Positions 27,347 through 36,239 of a DNA stretch of 64,000 nt are shown here, in pieces (positions within the stretch are counted from its first letter, which is position 1; the number at the start of each line of letters is the position of its first letter). A program made the position numbers and the translations under genes. The notes beneath the pieces are model-generated. The model was not told the DNA's origin. It saw only the letters and a program-made list of their open reading frames with translations, and did no database searches. Origin of the DNA: Chitinophaga nivalis (GTDB lineage Bacteria > Bacteroidota > Bacteroidia > Chitinophagales > Chitinophagaceae); contig NZ_JAPDNR010000001.1 of the NCBI RefSeq assembly GCF_025989125.1, positions 744,001 through 808,000 on the forward strand, in the 5' to 3' direction.

Positions 27347-27745
27347 TTACTCCTTCGCCCCTATGGAACCGGTACAGGTTTCGCCCTGTGGTAGTCCGTT
27401 TAGCCATACCAGTAAGGTCTCCGTTCTTTGTTGGGTGAGTTCGGAGAGATAATTGGCTTTGCAAACCGGGAACATACTACCATAACTTTTAGTCGCTGCG
27501 GGGAACATGGCTTTTACCTGCGCGTCCCGCAATTGTATCCACAGGCGCTGTGCCTCTTTCAGGTTGTTAATGAAAGTTTTATTGGCGGCATAATCTTTCA
27601 GGATCTGCTGATAAACGTCGTTCAGTTTTTTATCCGCTTCTTTGTAGGATTGTGCTGCTTCCTTGTTCATCGCTCCCTGCGTCTGTGAAAAAGCAACACC
27701 GGTGCCGGCAATGATCAGCATCAGTAAAACTAAAAGTGATTTCAT
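27347..27745 (-). CDS. Secreted LprI/DUF1311-family protein
   Basis: A 132-residue exported protein with a signal peptide (1-20, ending AFSQ). The DUF1311 pattern is clear: ADKKLNDVYQQILKDY, then LKEAQRLWIQLRDAQ with the conserved Trp, and two Cys later in the chain (SMFPVCKANYL and GETCTG) that could form the family disulphide. Mycobacterial LprI inhibits lysozyme; most bacterial members are uncharacterised. It starts one base after the methyltransferase stop codon region, so it is coupled to that gene, and is followed by a second, more divergent DUF1311 gene. Confidence 0.82.
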   Translation of the reverse strand: MKSLLVLLMLIIAGTGVAFSQTQGAMNKEAAQSYKEADKKLNDVYQQILKDYAANKTFINNLKEAQRLWIQLRDAQVKAMFPAATKSYGSMFPVCKANYLSELTQQRTETLLVWLNGLPQGETCTGSIGAKE

Positions 27746-27746
27746 T

Positions 27747-28553
27747 TTAGTATGGTTTTAAAAATTTGAAAGCATATACCATAGGTAATTTTCCTTCCAT
27801 GCCTTTGATATAAAAACGCCCGTCTTTTTCGATCGTATTATTAAAACAATTGTAAGGAGAATAATCATGCTCTTCAAACACCTGTAACTGTAATCCTTTG
27901 CTGGTCAGGGAAGTAATGATTTCGCTGAGCGGATGATTCCAGGAATAGGAGACGTGTTTAAGGTCTGCCTGCCGGTCGGTATACGTACCGGTGCTTTCTT
28001 CTATGATGGGCGCCGTATTGAAATAGTCGTAGGCAACGGTGGTAAAGTTATCATCGAACATCCATACCACCGGGTGAAAGTCCGCCATGATAAAGTGGCC
28101 GCCGGGCTTCAAAAAATGGGCAATTACACCGGCCCATTTGTCGAGGTCGGGTAACCAGCCAATGGTGCCGTAAGAGGTAAATACCCTATCAAAAGTACCT
28201 TCCAGGTGAGCCGGAAGACTATAAAGATCACAGCAAACAAAGCGGGCTTTGGATGTCAGCTGTAATTGTTCTGTCAGGGTATTGGCCTGGTGGATAGCTG
28301 CATCGGATAAATCCATACCAGTAACAGTCGCCCCCATTCTGGCCAGGGATAAAGTGTCCTGTCCGAAATGGCATTGCAGGTGGAGAATGGTTTTATCCTG
28401 TACATCTCCCAGTAGCGCCAGCTCAATGGCTTTCAGGGAGGTATTTCCCTGCAGGAAACCTGGCATATCATAAAAGTCGGACTTAACGTGCACGCCTGTA
28501 CGTTGATTCCACATTTCCTTATTGGCGCTGAGATAATCGTGTGTAGTATCCAT
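27747..28553 (-). CDS. Class I SAM-dependent methyltransferase
   Basis: A 268-residue Rossmann-fold methyltransferase. The SAM-binding region reads KTILHLQCHFGQDTLSLARMGATVTGMDLS (motif I plus the acidic end of strand 2), and FDRVFTSYGTIGWLPDLDKW carries the post-II region. The C-terminal half contains HFIMADFHPVVWMFDD. This is the small-molecule type often annotated as UbiE/COQ5-like, but its substrate is unknown. The ATG at 28553 is preferred over one 13 codons upstream, which would start inside the terminator of the M16 operon. It heads a unit with two DUF1311 genes. Confidence 0.88.
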   Translation of the reverse strand: MDTTHDYLSANKEMWNQRTGVHVKSDFYDMPGFLQGNTSLKAIELALLGDVQDKTILHLQCHFGQDTLSLARMGATVTGMDLSDAAIHQANTLTEQLQLTSKARFVCCDLYSLPAHLEGTFDRVFTSYGTIGWLPDLDKWAGVIAHFLKPGGHFIMADFHPVVWMFDDNFTTVAYDYFNTAPIIEESTGTYTDRQADLKHVSYSWNHPLSEIITSLTSKGLQLQVFEEHDYSPYNCFNNTIEKDGRFYIKGMEGKLPMVYAFKFLKPY

Positions 28554-28577
28554 GGTGGATAAATGATTTAAAATAAA

Positions 28578-28603
28578 AAAAGGTTCCGGCAACGAAACCT
28601 TTT
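28578..28603 (-). terminator. Terminator of the M16 peptidase unit
   Basis: An 8-bp stem AAAAGGTT/AACCTTTT (28578-28585 with 28596-28603) has a 10-base loop. On the minus strand it is followed by TTATTTTAAAT. It lies 20 bases beyond the stop of the second M16 gene. Confidence 0.7.
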
Positions 28604-28623
28604 AATATAGTGATGATACCAGT

Positions 28624-29904
28624 CTAAATAACCACCAGTTCATAGAAATCGCCCGGCGTATAATATTGTTGCGCCAGTTGCTGGATTTCCGCGGCCGTAA
28701 TGGTTTTAATAGTACGGATATTGTTATAGAAATAATTTTCATCCAGATCGTTGAGGATCAGGTTTTTCCAGCGTTGGATCAACTGGAAGGCACCATCCAG
28801 GTCGCCCAGGATAGAACCGATCATATAGTTGCGTACCAGGTCCAGTTCTTCTGCAGGCACAGGCTCCTGTTGCAGGCGAAGTAATTCTTTGTATACTTCA
28901 TCGATGGTAGCCTCGCAAACATCGCGGCCGGCTTCTGTCTGGATGTTGATAGCACTCACCTGCCGGAAATTATACAGCTGGGAATAGATACCATAGGTAT
29001 ACCCCTTTTCTTCCCGGATATTGCTCATCAGCCGAGATCCGAAATATCCGCCCAGGATGGTGTTCAGCACCAGCATTTTGGGGAAATCAGGATGATAACG
29101 GTTCGGGAAATGACGGGCAACGCGTACGGCGCCCTGTACCCCATTTTCATCATTGAAGATGCGGAATTTTTTTTCTTCCGCCGGTTGCACAGGCAGATCC
29201 AGCTTAATCAATTCGGAAGTACCGTTCCACTGTGTGGTGCCAAAATACTGATTGAGCAGCTGAATGATAGTTGCCGGCATGTTACCGGCTACAAAGATGC
29301 GGCAGTTGTTGTAGGTGTAGTGTTTTTTATAAAAAGCACGCAGCCCTTCCACCTGTAAGGCATCGTAGGCCATCATACTGCTTACGCGGCCATATGGATG
29401 GAAGTCGCCGAACAGGTATTTATCAATAAAACGATTGGCCACAAAATCGCATTTCTGCAGGTTCACCGCCAGTTTTTGTTTTTGATTCTGTTTATACAGG
29501 TTCAGCTCTTCTTCCGGAAATGCCGGGTCCAGTATTACTTCCTGGAGTATCGGCAACAATACTTCTGTATGCTTGGTTAAGCAATGCAGGGTATAGGTGG
29601 CATTTTCATGATGGGCGTTTCTGTTCAGATAAGCGCCATAATAATCAATGCTTTCATTTATTTCCAGGGCAGTATGTTTGCTGGTACCGTTCTTCATCAG
29701 AAAGTTGGTAGCCGCGGCTTCCATGCTTTCATTTTCATACCAGCTACCTGCCGGAAATACCAGATCCAGTTGCAGTGTATCCTGTTCTTCGGACTTGACC
29801 ACATATACGGGAATACCGTTGTCCAGGGTGAATTTTTCGTACGGCTTCAGCGTTATGTCAAACTCCACGGCATCTTTAATGGGAGGAGGAATAGTTCTGT
29901 TCAT
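28624..29904 (-). CDS. M16-family peptidase subunit, catalytically inactive
   Basis: A 426-residue M16 (insulinase/processing peptidase) fold protein without the zinc motif. Where active members have HxxEH, the equivalent stretch reads AAATNFLMKNGTSKHT. The C-terminal M16 domain with KGYTYGIYSQL and the Arg/Tyr pair is kept. It is encoded 41 bases downstream of an active M16 gene, a layout known from Bacteroidota and from mitochondrial processing peptidase, where one subunit is catalytic and the other binds substrate. No signal peptide is evident, so the pair should act in the cytosol unless exported otherwise. Confidence 0.88.
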   Translation of the reverse strand: MNRTIPPPIKDAVEFDITLKPYEKFTLDNGIPVYVVKSEEQDTLQLDLVFPAGSWYENESMEAAATNFLMKNGTSKHTALEINESIDYYGAYLNRNAHHENATYTLHCLTKHTEVLLPILQEVILDPAFPEEELNLYKQNQKQKLAVNLQKCDFVANRFIDKYLFGDFHPYGRVSSMMAYDALQVEGLRAFYKKHYTYNNCRIFVAGNMPATIIQLLNQYFGTTQWNGTSELIKLDLPVQPAEEKKFRIFNDENGVQGAVRVARHFPNRYHPDFPKMLVLNTILGGYFGSRLMSNIREEKGYTYGIYSQLYNFRQVSAINIQTEAGRDVCEATIDEVYKELLRLQQEPVPAEELDLVRNYMIGSILGDLDGAFQLIQRWKNLILNDLDENYFYNNIRTIKTITAAEIQQLAQQYYTPGDFYELVVI

Positions 29905-29945
29905 TGTATCTTTTTTATACCAGCATGAGGGTAATATCCATGCTA

Positions 29946-31184
29946 TCAGTTAGCTGCATGGTAGTAAATGGTATTGGAGTTTTTCTCATCGAAAAGCTGT
30001 TGGGCTTCTTCATGGAGCTCTGCTGCCGTTACTACTTCATAATTTTGAAACTCCTTGTTCATTAATTCCGCGTCGCCTAACAGCTCATAGAAAGCCAGGT
30101 TGTTGGCACGGTTGAGCAAGCTCATATCTTCAAAGGCCAGCAGGCTTTCCACACGGTTTTTTACCTTTTGTAATTCCCGTTCCGGAATAATCTCCTGTTG
30201 CAGCTTTTCGAGTTCTATCTGGATCGCTTTTTCGGCGTCTTTCATTTTTACACCTTTCACCAGTTTGCCTTCAATGGTCAGCAAGCCGGCATCCAGTGTA
30301 CCGAAGTGGTAACAGTCGATATTGCTGAACAGTTTTTTCTCTTTTACGAGCGTCTGATGCAAACGGGAGGAGCTGCCGCCACCGAGGATATCGGAGATCA
30401 GGTCTGCCGCATAATAACGTTTGTCGGTACGGGCATGCATATGGTAGCATTTATACAAAGCATCCAATGGCACATTGGCCTTTACTTCCAGTTTATGGGC
30501 AGCTGTCTGCACCGGTTCAACAGGCAGATTACGGACGTATTTTTCCCCGGAAGGAATATCGCCGAACCATTTTTCTGCCAGTTCTTTTACCTGTGCTACG
30601 GTTACTTTACCTGCCACGGAAAGAATGGCATTAACCGGACGATAGAATTTAAAGAAGAAGGATTTTACATCATCCAGTTGAGCATTTTCAATATGCGATA
30701 ATTCCTTGCCGATGGTCATCCAGCGATAAGGGTGACTGGAGTAAGCCAGTTCCCGCATTTTGTGCCATACATCGCCATAAGGCTTATTGATATAGTGTTC
30801 TTTAAACTCTTCAGATACTACCTTACGTTGTACATCCAGACTTTTTTCGCTGAAAGCCAGGGATAACATCCGGTCGCTTTCCAGCCAGAAGCCGGTTTCG
30901 ATATTTTCTGCGGGTAGCTGTATGTAATAGTTGGTCAGATCGCTGGTGGTGTAAGCGTTGTTTTCACCACCGGCCATTTGCAAAGGCTCATCATATTCAG
31001 GAATATTGACGGAGCCACCAAACATCAGGTGTTCAAATAAGTGCGCAAAGCCGGTTTGTTCAGGATTTTCATCCCTTGCGCCTACATCGTACAGCACATT
31101 TACTACAGCCATTGGGGTTGTGTGGTCTTCGTGGACCACTACCCTGAGTCCGTTAGCCAGTGTGAATTTATTATAATGAATCAT
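29946..31184 (-). CDS. M16-family zinc metallopeptidase, catalytic subunit
   Basis: A 412-residue M16B peptidase. The inverted zinc motif HLFEH is at residues 48-52, with the third ligand expected in the following VVSEEFKEH segment. The C-terminal domain carries the substrate-binding half. There is no signal peptide. It begins the unit and is followed after 41 bases by the inactive partner gene, so a heterodimer is likely. Such enzymes degrade short peptides or process presequences; the natural substrate is unknown. Confidence 0.9.
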   Translation of the reverse strand: MIHYNKFTLANGLRVVVHEDHTTPMAVVNVLYDVGARDENPEQTGFAHLFEHLMFGGSVNIPEYDEPLQMAGGENNAYTTSDLTNYYIQLPAENIETGFWLESDRMLSLAFSEKSLDVQRKVVSEEFKEHYINKPYGDVWHKMRELAYSSHPYRWMTIGKELSHIENAQLDDVKSFFFKFYRPVNAILSVAGKVTVAQVKELAEKWFGDIPSGEKYVRNLPVEPVQTAAHKLEVKANVPLDALYKCYHMHARTDKRYYAADLISDILGGGSSSRLHQTLVKEKKLFSNIDCYHFGTLDAGLLTIEGKLVKGVKMKDAEKAIQIELEKLQQEIIPERELQKVKNRVESLLAFEDMSLLNRANNLAFYELLGDAELMNKEFQNYEVVTAAELHEEAQQLFDEKNSNTIYYHAAN

Positions 31185-31308
31185 ATGACTGTATTGGTGA
31201 GAAGTAAAAATAAGGATAAAAATAAGGAATAACGAATTGCTACCCGTGGATTTGCAGGCAGATGAACGGATAAGCGGTTTATAACAGGTATATCTACACG
31301 TTGGCTGC

Positions 31309-32247
31309 TTATTGCTGTTTCCCTTTGGGGAGCTCTATATAGAGCTCTTTTTTATCGTAATTTATCGTGACGGTAAACTGTTTCCAGACGTCGAAACCAA
31401 TAGCACCGGCTACTTCCGTGAATACCCCCAGGTCGTTGATATCTTTACAATAGCTGACCGGTACGCTGCCGATGGGGTATCCGCCCAGTTTCAGCTCCGA
31501 TACGCTGCTGTTGGTATAGGTTAATACTTTTACCATGTCCTGTACCCTATCGGTACTCAGGGTTGGCAGCCGTTCGTGCAGCCGGTACTTTTCCACATAG
31601 GGCCAGTTGAAAAGTATACCATAGTCGCCACCGGTGGTAATGTGATAGTGGCCGGCCAGGTTGCTGCCATCAGGCAGCTGAATAGCGGCTTCTATTACGG
31701 GTGTTGTAAAATTCAGCTGGAAATGTAGCAGGCGGCCGGTATTACTTGTTGGGGTGCTTCCCTGGCGGAATAGCAGGAGTTGTTGCTGGAGATAATCAAT
31801 TTTTACGATGTAGTTTTTCAGCAGGGCGATACCGATTACTCCATCTACCTGGCCCAGGTTATCGAGATTTTCCAGATAGGCACTTACGTAGGGCATCCTT
31901 ACTTCTTTGAAATACAGGGCATTGAGGGTAGCCATCGGCGTTTTGATCATGGCGTTGTTGGTACCACTCATGAATCCCTGCCGGCTGCTGCCCAGTTTTA
32001 ATCTTTCTGCAGTGCCGCTATGTAGTACGGTCACTTCTGCCCCGGTATCAAAAATAAACCGCAGGGTATCGCTGCTGCCGGAAAGGGTTACAGGAATGAT
32101 TACCTGTTTGCCTTTTAACTGAAAAGGGATGACGGCCAGCGGTTTTTTATTATCTATGACTGCGGTGATACCCCTGCGTTGTGCGGTAGCGGGTAAAACG
32201 GCAAAGCAAAAAAGCGGGATGATTACTATCCAGGAATAACGCCACAT
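31309..32247 (-). CDS. Secreted retropepsin-like aspartyl protease
   Basis: A 312-residue exported protein with a signal peptide (to about residue 22). The first half holds the aspartyl protease motif IFDTGAEVTVL followed by the flap region. In the second half the expected second DTG reads HITTGGDYGIL, so its catalytic Asp is missing. Single-DTG members work as dimers or are binding proteins. The gene follows a related, longer aspartyl protease gene after 13 bases, so they form an operon and may act together. Confidence 0.83.
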   Translation of the reverse strand: MWRYSWIVIIPLFCFAVLPATAQRRGITAVIDNKKPLAVIPFQLKGKQVIIPVTLSGSSDTLRFIFDTGAEVTVLHSGTAERLKLGSSRQGFMSGTNNAMIKTPMATLNALYFKEVRMPYVSAYLENLDNLGQVDGVIGIALLKNYIVKIDYLQQQLLLFRQGSTPTSNTGRLLHFQLNFTTPVIEAAIQLPDGSNLAGHYHITTGGDYGILFNWPYVEKYRLHERLPTLSTDRVQDMVKVLTYTNSSVSELKLGGYPIGSVPVSYCKDINDLGVFTEVAGAIGFDVWKQFTVTINYDKKELYIELPKGKQQ

Positions 32248-32260
32248 GCCACAAATAACG

Positions 32261-33487
32261 TTAAAGAATACTTTTTATTGGCAACTTTTTAATAATCAGG
32301 TCATTGTCCCGGCTGATCAGGATGATGGCTTTAGAACCGATGTTTTTCAGGATTTCGCGGAAAAGCTGGAGGTTGGCGCCCAGGTTGTTGTTAATAGCCA
32401 TGATGATATCTCCTTTCCGGAAACCGGCTTTTTCTGCCGGAGAATTTTTAATCACATCGGTTACTTCCACCCGTCCGTTGATGAGGTAGATGATCAGCCC
32501 TGTGTAGGAATAATCAAATGCATCGCGGTAATGGGAATTGGGTACCAGGTAAATTTCCTTTTTGGCGTAGTTGAGCGTGATGTTGAACCGGCGTAGCAGA
32601 TCGTTGCCAATCATGCCTCCCAGAAAGGGATAGGCGGTTACATTGCTTTTGTCGTCGAAGATATAGGTGGGTACATTGCGGAAGGCATAGTTGCCGATCC
32701 GGAATTCGGATACCGTAGTCAGCGACATTTGCATTTTACCTCCCAGACCCTGGGCTTCTGTTTGTATAATCTTTTTGCTGCGTTTCCGGCGTTCCATGAT
32801 GCTGCTGTCTTTCACAAACTGCGTAGATAACAACAGGCACATACCGGCGCCGGTATCGAAGTAATAACGGTTGTTGATGTATTTTTTGTTGACGCGCAGC
32901 GGCGCAGATATCAGCGGAATCTGTGTGAGGGAAGGGCGCAGCAGTTGTCCACCTTTGGGATAGTTAAACCTGCCCTTTGAATAAATGAGGATTTCTTCTG
33001 TATCGTAATCAACGGTTACAATATACCGGCTAAGTAAACTGAAACCAATGATACCATCTACCTGAATACCATACACCTGGCTGATCAGCTCATAATCGTT
33101 GATATGAAAATCGAGGCTGTCGATATTGAGACCGGGTAACCGTAAGGTATGATGCATGGCGTAGGACACCGGTTTGGCGCCACCCAGGCCTTTGATGATT
33201 CTGTCAGAAGGCGTATTGGTAATACCCATCTTTAAACAGGTAGCGGTATCCAGCGAAATACCGGCACTGCCGGTGTCGAGGATGAATTGCAGGGTATCCG
33301 GATAGTTACTGACCAATGCCTGTATGACTACTACCCCACCGTAATATTGTTTAAAATGAAAGCGGGTAATCAGTGCAGATTCTTTGGTACTATCGTTGTC
33401 AAATGTATTATTTACTGCGCGTGCAGCAGAAGTGATACCGGTTGTTATCAGGAGGAGTAATAAGCAAAACAGATTTGGTCTATGCAT
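32261..33487 (-). CDS. Secreted aspartyl protease with C-terminal PDZ domain
   Basis: A 408-residue exported protein. A signal peptide (1-21) precedes two retropepsin-like halves with FILDTGSAGISLD and YFDTGAGMCLLL, so both catalytic Asp residues are present. A C-terminal PDZ domain (about 318-400) contains NSPAEKAGFRKGDIIMAINN. Proteins of this build are common in Bacteroidota and of unknown substrate; the PDZ probably binds protein C-termini in the periplasm. It is the first gene of a two-gene unit with the shorter homologue. Confidence 0.87.
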   Translation of the reverse strand: MHRPNLFCLLLLLITTGITSAARAVNNTFDNDSTKESALITRFHFKQYYGGVVVIQALVSNYPDTLQFILDTGSAGISLDTATCLKMGITNTPSDRIIKGLGGAKPVSYAMHHTLRLPGLNIDSLDFHINDYELISQVYGIQVDGIIGFSLLSRYIVTVDYDTEEILIYSKGRFNYPKGGQLLRPSLTQIPLISAPLRVNKKYINNRYYFDTGAGMCLLLSTQFVKDSSIMERRKRSKKIIQTEAQGLGGKMQMSLTTVSEFRIGNYAFRNVPTYIFDDKSNVTAYPFLGGMIGNDLLRRFNITLNYAKKEIYLVPNSHYRDAFDYSYTGLIIYLINGRVEVTDVIKNSPAEKAGFRKGDIIMAINNNLGANLQLFREILKNIGSKAIILISRDNDLIIKKLPIKSIL

Positions 33488-33583
33488 ACAGTGGAAGCAG
33501 GGATGTCGTGATTACCTAAATTTAACACTTAAAACTATTCATATTAAATTTTTTTTATTAAAGGCGGTTAGTTCCCGAAATAC

Positions 33584-33591
33584 TACCTTTG
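33584..33591 (+). promoter_or_regulatory. -7 element TACCTTTG of mqnC
   Basis: An exact TAnnTTTG match, 31 bases before the mqnC ATG. It lies in the 135-base region shared with the divergent aspartyl protease unit. Confidence 0.5.
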
Positions 33592-33622
33592 TTGCCGTTA
33601 TTCAGAGATTGAAACTTAGTAC

Positions 33623-34747
33623 ATGGAACTTCAGGACTTATACAAAAAGGCGCAGAATTTTGAGTTTCTGACAGCAGCGGAGGGGGTCTTCCTATTTGAA
33701 AACGCCCCACTGGCAGAACTGATGCATATTGCCAACGAGCTACGTAAACAGCAGGTACCGCACGGCAAGGTCACGTGGCAGATAGACAGGAATGTGAATA
33801 CGACGAACGTGTGCACGGCCAACTGTAAGTTTTGCAATTTCTATCGTATCCCGGGCCATAAAGATGCTTACATCACACAGATTGATGAGTACAAGCGGAA
33901 GATAGAGGAAACCCTGAAATATGGCGGCGATCAGCTGTTGCTGCAGGGTGGCCACCATCCGGAACTGGGCTTACGTTTTTATGTAGACCTGTTTAAGGAG
34001 CTGAAACAATTATATCCCGCATTAAGATTACACACGCTCGGGCCCCCCGAAGTAGCGCATATCACCAAACTGGAGAAAAGCACGCACATAGAAGTATTGC
34101 GCGCCTTGCAGGAAGCGGGTATGGACAGCTTACCCGGCGCCGGTGCAGAAATACTGAATGACCGTGTGAGACGCCTGATCTCCAAAGGTAAATGTGGTGC
34201 ACAGGAGTGGCTGGACGTGATGCGGGCAGCACATAAACTGAATATTGCTTCTTCCGCTACCATGATGTTCGGACACGTGGAAACCGTGATGGAACGTTTT
34301 GAACACCTGGTGGATATCAGACAGGTACAAAGCGAAAAACCAGAAGGACACTACGGCTTCACTGCCTTTATCCCGTGGACTTTCCAGGATGTAGATACCT
34401 TGCTGGCACGTATTCGCGGGGTACATAACATGACCACTTCCGAAGAATATATCCGCATGATTGCCATGAGCCGCATCATGCTGCCCAATATCAAAAACAT
34501 TCAGGCATCCTGGTTGACTGTAGGTAAACAGGTAGCACAATTGTGTTTACATGCAGGCGCCAACGATTTCGGTTCTATCATGATCGAAGAGAATGTGGTA
34601 AGCGCGGCGGGAGCTCCGCATCGTTTTACCTACCTGACTATGCAGGAAGCTATCCGGGAAGCAGGCTTCGAGCCGCAGCTGCGTAACCAGCTGTATACCT
34701 TCCGGGAATTACCTGCAGCGATCGAAGAACAGGTAATCGATTATTAA
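33623..34747 (+). CDS. mqnC: Cyclic dehypoxanthinyl futalosine synthase (radical SAM)
   Basis: A 374-residue radical SAM enzyme of the futalosine menaquinone pathway that cyclises dehypoxanthine futalosine. The N-terminal part reads VTWQIDRNVNTTNVCTANC and the cluster cysteines are C64, C68 and C71 (CxxxCxxC). Later blocks are LPGAGAEILNDRVRRLIS and MIEENVVSAAG, which favour MqnC over the related MqnE. The other mqn genes are not in the window. Menaquinone would feed the respiratory chain whose cbb3 oxidase lies further right. It is monocistronic, with a very strong terminator. Confidence 0.9.
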   Translation: MELQDLYKKAQNFEFLTAAEGVFLFENAPLAELMHIANELRKQQVPHGKVTWQIDRNVNTTNVCTANCKFCNFYRIPGHKDAYITQIDEYKRKIEETLKYGGDQLLLQGGHHPELGLRFYVDLFKELKQLYPALRLHTLGPPEVAHITKLEKSTHIEVLRALQEAGMDSLPGAGAEILNDRVRRLISKGKCGAQEWLDVMRAAHKLNIASSATMMFGHVETVMERFEHLVDIRQVQSEKPEGHYGFTAFIPWTFQDVDTLLARIRGVHNMTTSEEYIRMIAMSRIMLPNIKNIQASWLTVGKQVAQLCLHAGANDFGSIMIEENVVSAAGAPHRFTYLTMQEAIREAGFEPQLRNQLYTFRELPAAIEEQVIDY

Positions 34748-34771
34748 GACCGGTTATTACGATCCATATTG

Positions 34772-34827
34772 ATTACGCATTCCAGATAAATACAGCCTGT
34801 ATTTATTTGGAATGCGTAATTTTTTTT
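34772..34827 (+). terminator. Very strong terminator of mqnC
   Basis: A 23-bp stem (34772-34794 with 34798-34820) has a single G-T wobble and a three-base GCC loop. Seven T residues follow directly. Confidence 0.95.
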
Positions 34828-34913
34828 ATATCTAAAATTATTGTTAAACCCTCTCCTGCCCTGTTACAAAACAGTGATTACTACGTCTAACAGATACTAA
34901 CCAATCAAAACAA

Positions 34914-34919
34914 AGGAGG
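34914..34919 (+). promoter_or_regulatory. Strong Shine-Dalgarno site AGGAGG
   Basis: A full AGGAGG lies 4 bases before the ATG at 34924. Most genes in this window show no such site, as expected for Bacteroidota, so this one is unusual. It firmly sets the start of the lipoprotein gene. Confidence 0.7.
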
Positions 34920-34923
34920 GACT

Positions 34924-35553
34924 ATGAAAAAGCTGGGTTTAATAATGGCAGGTGTAGTAATCATGGCACTGGGCGCCTGTTCAAGTACAAAAGTAACATC
35001 TTCCTGGCGGGCCAATGATGCGAAACAGCTGCAAAAAGAAAATAAAATTATGGTAATGGCCCTGGTGCCGGAGAAAGACCGTTCCCTCCGGAGCCAGATG
35101 GAAAGTTATACGGTAGCAGCGTTGAAGAAGAAAGGCTATAATGCGGTATCTGCTTTACAGGAATATGGTCCGCAACAACTGGGCAAAATGTCTGAAAAGC
35201 AAGTGCTGCGCAAGTTACAAGGCAGCGATGTAAACCAGGTAATGACCATTGTTATGCTGGATAAAGGGAAAGAAAAAAGTTATGTTCCAGGCAGTATGTA
35301 TCAGCCTTATGGTTATTATGGATTCTGGCCTTACTACTCCAGGTGGTATTCCCGGATGTATGATCCCGGATACTATACCTATAATACCAAATATCAATGG
35401 GAAGGCAACCTGTATGACCTCAACAGTGGCCAGCTGTTGTATAGCGTACAATCGCAGTCATTTGATCCGCCCACAACCGAGAGAATGGCCGTACTGTATG
35501 CCCAGCAGGTCGTAAAAGATATGTATAAACATCAGTTGCTGGCCAGTAACTGA
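34924..35553 (+). CDS. Lipoprotein of unknown function
   Basis: A 209-residue lipoprotein with the lipobox ALGAC (Cys at residue 19) followed by SSTKVTSSWR. That opening resembles DUF4136-type lipoproteins, where a Cys-Ser start is followed by a V-T-S-W stretch, but I am not sure of the family. The middle contains an aromatic-rich segment with many Tyr and Pro (MYQPYGYYGFWPYYSRWY, residues 125-142). The protein should sit in the outer or inner membrane, facing the periplasm. It has an unusually strong ribosome-binding site and a strong terminator, suggesting high expression. Confidence 0.8.
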   Translation: MKKLGLIMAGVVIMALGACSSTKVTSSWRANDAKQLQKENKIMVMALVPEKDRSLRSQMESYTVAALKKKGYNAVSALQEYGPQQLGKMSEKQVLRKLQGSDVNQVMTIVMLDKGKEKSYVPGSMYQPYGYYGFWPYYSRWYSRMYDPGYYTYNTKYQWEGNLYDLNSGQLLYSVQSQSFDPPTTERMAVLYAQQVVKDMYKHQLLASN

Positions 35554-35572
35554 TGCCGGATTTATCCGTTAC

Positions 35573-35628
35573 CGGCGGGTAGTTGCAGCCTTGCAGTATA
35601 AGGCTGGCAGCTACCCGCCGTTTTTTTT
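35573..35628 (+). terminator. Terminator of the lipoprotein gene
   Basis: A stem of about 20 bp (35573-35592 with 35600-35620), with one G-T wobble and one bulge, encloses a 7-base loop. Eight T residues follow. Its position also shows that the next gene must start downstream of it. Confidence 0.93.
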
Positions 35629-35696
35629 GCCGCCGCAGTGCGGGTTGGTTTTTCCGGGAAATCGATGTATGTTTAATCCCGCTTTTAAATCCGGAT

Positions 35697-36239
35697 ATGT
35701 TCGAAGTAAACGTTAATGAAAACTTATTCCTGCGGCAATTACAACTGCAGGACGCCCCGCTGGTATATCAACAACTGGATATTTCCCGTAAAAGCCTGCG
35801 CAGATTTTTACCCTGGGTGGATTACAATACCAATGAAGAACATTCCCGTCGTTTTATTCAATTGATGTTACGCAAGGCCGAAGAACAGGAAGCCGTTGCG
35901 CTGGGGGTCTGGTATCAGCAACAGCTGTGTGGTGTGATAGATCTGCATGGCTGGGATCACCAGTTGCAGAAAGCTGAAATCGGCTACTGGATCAGTGAAC
36001 CCTTTCAGCGAAAAGGGATTGCTACGGCGGCGTGTAAAGGACTGATCACCTATGCTTTCAAAAAGCTCCGCCTGAATAAAATTGAAATACGTTTTGTATT
36101 GCAGAATGAACGCAGCGGGCAAATCCCAATTAAACTGGGATTTGCCAAAGAAGGTACGTTACGCCATAGTGCCAAACTGCATGGGCAGTATGTGGATATG
36201 GTGGTAATGGGTATCCTGCGTCAGGACTGGAAATTCTGA
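35697..36239 (+). CDS. GNAT acetyltransferase (RimL-like)
   Basis: A 180-residue N-acetyltransferase. The start at 35697 (MFEVNVNENLFLRQL) is chosen because an in-frame start at 35583 lies inside the terminator of the previous gene and would add basic, low-complexity sequence. GNAT motifs are visible: LCGVIDLHGWDHQLQKAEIGYWI, then the acetyl-CoA loop FQRKGIATAACKGLI and the RimJ/L-type RLNKIEIRFVLQNERS. The substrate is unknown. Its 3' end overlaps the convergent permease gene by 19 bases. Confidence 0.88.
   Translation: MFEVNVNENLFLRQLQLQDAPLVYQQLDISRKSLRRFLPWVDYNTNEEHSRRFIQLMLRKAEEQEAVALGVWYQQQLCGVIDLHGWDHQLQKAEIGYWISEPFQRKGIATAACKGLITYAFKKLRLNKIEIRFVLQNERSGQIPIKLGFAKEGTLRHSAKLHGQYVDMVVMGILRQDWKF

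Noticed and set aside
35583..35696. Upstream start for the RimL-like acetyltransferase
   Set aside because: This start lies inside the terminator hairpin of the preceding lipoprotein gene, and the added residues are Arg/Cys-rich noise.
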